From Bryobacterales bacterium (GTDB lineage: Bacteria > Acidobacteriota > Terriglobia > Bryobacterales > Bryobacteraceae), in contig JANXXL010000155.1 of assembly GCA_025350625.1 (NCBI GenBank), positions 1-45,331 of the forward strand: a DNA stretch of 45,331 nucleotides. Reading direction: 5' to 3'. The notes below the pieces were generated by a model. The model saw only the letters and a list, made by a program, of their open reading frames with translations. It searched no databases and had not been told where the DNA came from. The stretch's first letter is position 1. Each line of letters begins with the position of its first letter. Below are positions 42,962 to 45,331 of the stretch, piece after piece. Both the position numbers and the translations under genes were made by a program.

Positions 42962-44599
42962 TTACTCCGCTAAAACCTTGTGCACAAATTGAACTGCCAT
43001 CGAACCTTCGCCGACAGCGGAGGCGACTCGTTTCACGCTGCCGGCGCGGATGTCGCCCACCGCGAAAACTCCGGGAAGACTGGATTCGAGCATATGCGGA
43101 GCGCGGCGCAAGGGCCAGCCGTGTTCCACGTCACTCCCGGTCTTGATAAAACCTTGAGTATCGAGTTCGACCTGTTTTTGTAACCACTCGGTGTTAGGGC
43201 ACGCGCCGGTCATCACGAACAGGTGCTGCACTTCATGAATGCCGCGAGCATCTGTCTTAGTATTGTGCCAGTAGATCCGCTCCAGGTGCGAATGGCCTTC
43301 GAGCGCCTCGATCTCGGTCCAGGTCGTGGTGGTGATTTTGGGGCTGGCTTCGATGCGGGAAATCAAATACTGCGACATGGTCTTTGAAAGGCTGGGCCCG
43401 CGGACGAGCAGATGAACATGCTTAGCCATTTGTGAAAGAAACATGGCGGCCTGCCCGGCCGAATTTCCGCCGCCGACCACGGCGATCTCCTGGTTGCCGC
43501 AGACTTCCGCCTCGATGCGAGTAGCGCCGTAATAAACCCCCACGCCCTCGAACTGCGTCAGATTCGGCAGGTCGAGTTTGCGATAGCGGCTGCCGGCGGC
43601 CATGATGATGGTTCGGCCGCGCACCGATCCTCCGTCATCGAGCTCGATAGTGTAGGCGGGTCGAGCGGTCTTTAGCGCAGTGGCGGAACGAGCGATTGCG
43701 ATGCGCGCCCCAAACTTCTCCGCCTGCAGAAAGGCGCGGTTGGAGAGTTCCTGCCCGGTAATGCCTAAGGGGAAGCCCAGATAGTTCTCGATCCTCGAAC
43801 TGGCGCCTGCCTGGCCCCCGGGCGCACTCCTCTCAAGGACCAGAACGCTTAGCCCCTCGGAAGCCCCGTACACTGCCGCAGCCAGCCCGCTGGGCCCGGC
43901 CCCGACGATTATAAGGTCGGAAACTTCACCCTGATCGATTTCGTCGTTCAATCCGAAGCAGGCCGCGGCTTCGGAATTGGTGGGATTGCGAAGAGCGAGT
44001 TCGCCGCGGCAGATGAGAACTGGAATATCGGCGACCGCAATTCCGAAATGGTCCAGAAGGGTCTGCACGGAGGAATCGGACTCAACATCCAGATAAGTGT
44101 GAGGATGCCCGTTGCGCGTGAGAAACGCGCGGAGCCGCAAGGTATCGCTCGAATGGCGGGACCCAACCAATACGGCATCGCCTACCGAGTGAGCAATCAG
44201 ATACACGCGGCGCAGGACGAATGCATTGAGGAAAATCTCGCCCAAGGCGACATCGGTCTGCATAATATGGCGCAGATTGCCGCGGTCGATTTCAAGCAGA
44301 GTGCTGGCCTCGCGGGCGCGCCCTCGCACGAGACTCCGGCGGCCCGAGAGCATGTTTACTTCGCCGGTGAATTTCCCGCGATCGAGAACTCGCAGGACCG
44401 ATTCACTCCCGGAGGCTACGCTGACAATCTCGACGCTGCCTTTCAGAATCACAAAGACGCCATGCTGCGCATCCCCCTGTTCCATGAAGACCTCACCGGC
44501 CGCGGCGTCCAGTTGCCGGCCGAAGGGCAGCAGGCGCTGGATTTGCGCGTCGTCGAGCCGCGGGAACATGGGGTCGGGGGTTTCGGGGATATCAGGCAT
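42962..44599 (-). CDS. cNMP-binding/glutaredoxin-like/TrxR-like flavoprotein lacking the CxxC
   Basis: 545 residues. Residues about 12-135 form a cyclic-nucleotide-binding-like barrel (FVILKGSVEIV, GEVNMLSGRRSL). About 145-215 form a glutaredoxin-like domain (RLRAFLTRNGHPHTYLDVE, IPVLICRGE) without a redox Cys pair. About 228-545 form a low-molecular-weight thioredoxin-reductase fold with FAD site VGAGPSGLAAA (232-242), NAD(P) site VVGGGNSAGQ (374-383) and late FAD site GVFAVGDIR. Where TrxR has CATC this protein reads YYGAT (356-360), so dithiol reduction is not expected. By inference a cyclic-nucleotide-responsive NAD(P)H oxidoreductase. Its stop faces dsbD with one base between. Confidence 0.87.
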   Translation of the reverse strand: MPDIPETPDPMFPRLDDAQIQRLLPFGRQLDAAAGEVFMEQGDAQHGVFVILKGSVEIVSVASGSESVLRVLDRGKFTGEVNMLSGRRSLVRGRAREASTLLEIDRGNLRHIMQTDVALGEIFLNAFVLRRVYLIAHSVGDAVLVGSRHSSDTLRLRAFLTRNGHPHTYLDVESDSSVQTLLDHFGIAVADIPVLICRGELALRNPTNSEAAACFGLNDEIDQGEVSDLIIVGAGPSGLAAAVYGASEGLSVLVLERSAPGGQAGASSRIENYLGFPLGITGQELSNRAFLQAEKFGARIAIARSATALKTARPAYTIELDDGGSVRGRTIIMAAGSRYRKLDLPNLTQFEGVGVYYGATRIEAEVCGNQEIAVVGGGNSAGQAAMFLSQMAKHVHLLVRGPSLSKTMSQYLISRIEASPKITTTTWTEIEALEGHSHLERIYWHNTKTDARGIHEVQHLFVMTGACPNTEWLQKQVELDTQGFIKTGSDVEHGWPLRRAPHMLESSLPGVFAVGDIRAGSVKRVASAVGEGSMAVQFVHKVLAE

Positions 44600-44638
44600 T
44601 GCCGGTCTTCATAGGATGACACGGTGTCGCGCTGCGAT

Positions 44639-45064
44639 TCAGACGTTTTGGGCGAGCCTGCGGACGAAATCCACATCGCCCTCGAGGAAGTCATAGCCTG
44701 GCAGTTGCTTGGGGTGCGCCCAGGCAATCTGTGCGAAGTCCAGATTTTCAGGCTCGCCCGAGAACTGGGTTACGCGAAAGAACACCAGGCGAGTGAGATG
44801 TCCGGCTTGATAACTGAAGTCATAGCGCTCGATTTCTTCACCGATCTGCGCTTCAATTCCAAGTTCTTCGCGAAGCTCGCGCACCAAAGCCCCGCGCAGG
44901 TTTTCGCCGGGCTCGACTTTGCCGCCCGGAAACTCCCATTTGAGGCCATGGCGCCCGCGCGGTTTGCGCTGTCCGATGAGAATGTTGCCGTCACGCTCAA
45001 TCACCGCCGCCACCACGTCCACGATTACCCGCGTCTCCCGGTCCATTAGGGATAATTGAAGCAC
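44639..45064 (-). CDS. mutT: Nudix hydrolase, MutT-like
   Basis: About 135-141 residues. Nudix box GGKVEPGENLRGALVRELREELGI has every catalytic Glu; the opening VVAAVIERDGNILIGQRKP and WEFPGGK match MutT/NudG-type enzymes that hydrolyse oxidised or modified (d)NTPs. The start is GTG 45064 or ATG 45046. The divergent IscU-like gene begins at 45067, so promoters must overlap coding DNA. It is 39 bases upstream of the TrxR-like gene on the same strand. Confidence 0.9.
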   Translation of the reverse strand: MLQLSLMDRETRVIVDVVAAVIERDGNILIGQRKPRGRHGLKWEFPGGKVEPGENLRGALVRELREELGIEAQIGEEIERYDFSYQAGHLTRLVFFRVTQFSGEPENLDFAQIAWAHPKQLPGYDFLEGDVDFVRRLAQNV

Positions 45065-45066
45065 GA

Positions 45067-45331
45067 ATGCCTAGCGAGTGTCTGCTCGACCATTTCCAGA
45101 ATCCGCGTAACGCCGGCGAACTTTCGCCCCCCGCAGTGGTGGTTGACGTCACGAATCCAGCCTGCGGCGACATGCTGCGGCTTTCGGCGCGCTTTGCGAA
45201 CGGGCGTGTGGCCGAAGCCCGCTTCCTGACGCGCGGCTGTACGGCAGCCATTGCCGCCGGGTCGGCGCTTACCGAATGGATGGCGGGAAAATCCTGCCCA
45301 GAGCTGGTCCAGGTTGCGGCCGCCGACATCG
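45067..45331 (+). CDS. IscU/NifU N-terminal-like Fe-S scaffold, 3' partial
   Basis: 88 codons, cut by the right edge. LLDHFQNPRNAGEL at the start, then NPACGDMLRLSARF (first cluster Cys) and FLTRGCTAAIAAGSALTEWMAGK (second Cys in GCxAAxAxxS) are typical of IscU/SufU/NifU scaffolds that build Fe-S clusters. The third Cys would lie beyond the edge, so full function cannot be checked. Read directly from ATG 45067. Confidence 0.82.
   Translation, partial: MPSECLLDHFQNPRNAGELSPPAVVVDVTNPACGDMLRLSARFANGRVAEARFLTRGCTAAIAAGSALTEWMAGKSCPELVQVAAADI

Overview
The window looks like chromosomal DNA of an Acidobacteriota bacterium, probably near Solibacter/Bryobacter. This is an inference from gene content: a secreted protein of the acidobacterial VWFA-related family (9965-11044), a divergent ClpS, a DUF3303 protein, stacked hybrid histidine kinases, a menaquinone-futalosine gene pair, and moderately high GC throughout. 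Many starts are GTG or TTG. No phage, insertion sequence, CRISPR array, tRNA or rRNA was found. The only structural RNA is a complete tmRNA (9253-9608, minus strand).

Layout. (1) 1-8975: a signalling block on the plus strand. An outer-membrane barrel protein, cut by the left edge, overlaps a hybrid kinase by one base. A CHASE3-PAS-PAS kinase overlapped with an Rcp1-type response regulator follows, then a second hybrid kinase whose C-terminal phosphotransfer (HPt) domain lies in another reading frame. (2) 8976-9968: tmRNA and a clpS-like gene, divergent and 27 bp apart. (3) 9965-13982, minus strand: ymdB-like, moeA, moaC, mogA/moaB and the VWFA-related gene, a tightly packed molybdenum-cofactor run. 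(4) 14305-17176: O-methyltransferase, DUF3303 protein and an MFS transporter. (5) 17184-24139: tsaC, a full-length metH, a barrel protein, and a homocysteine methyltransferase/MetF fusion, so two routes to methionine. (6) 24183-27652: a HipA-like kinase, a 73-residue protein, a histone-H1-like protein with an acidic head, and an MltD-type transglycosylase. (7) 27775-32424: yjbQ, a subclass B3-type metallo-beta-lactamase, a dihaem cytochrome c, an SDR, an orphan ModA-like binding protein and a VapBC pair. (8) 32425-38626: two divergent orphan response regulators, mqnE and a UbiA-type prenyltransferase (futalosine pathway), a DUF192 lipoprotein, an rmlD-like reductase, a tail-anchored protein and a LysR regulator. 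(9) 38794-45331: a VOC protein; the yceD-rpmF-plsX-dsbD operon; a cNMP-binding, TrxR-like flavoprotein without the CxxC; a Nudix hydrolase; and an IscU/NifU-like scaffold cut by the right edge.

Most of this is housekeeping or regulatory DNA. The points most worth a second look are the frame-shifted HPt domain (8685-8975), the glutamate-substituted pseudo-receiver in the same kinase, the tmRNA/ClpS head-to-head pair with a ClpS lacking the usual pocket histidine, and the cysteine-less TrxR-like flavoprotein. I saw no clear defence island or wholly new system. All family calls rest on reading motifs by eye, without database searches.
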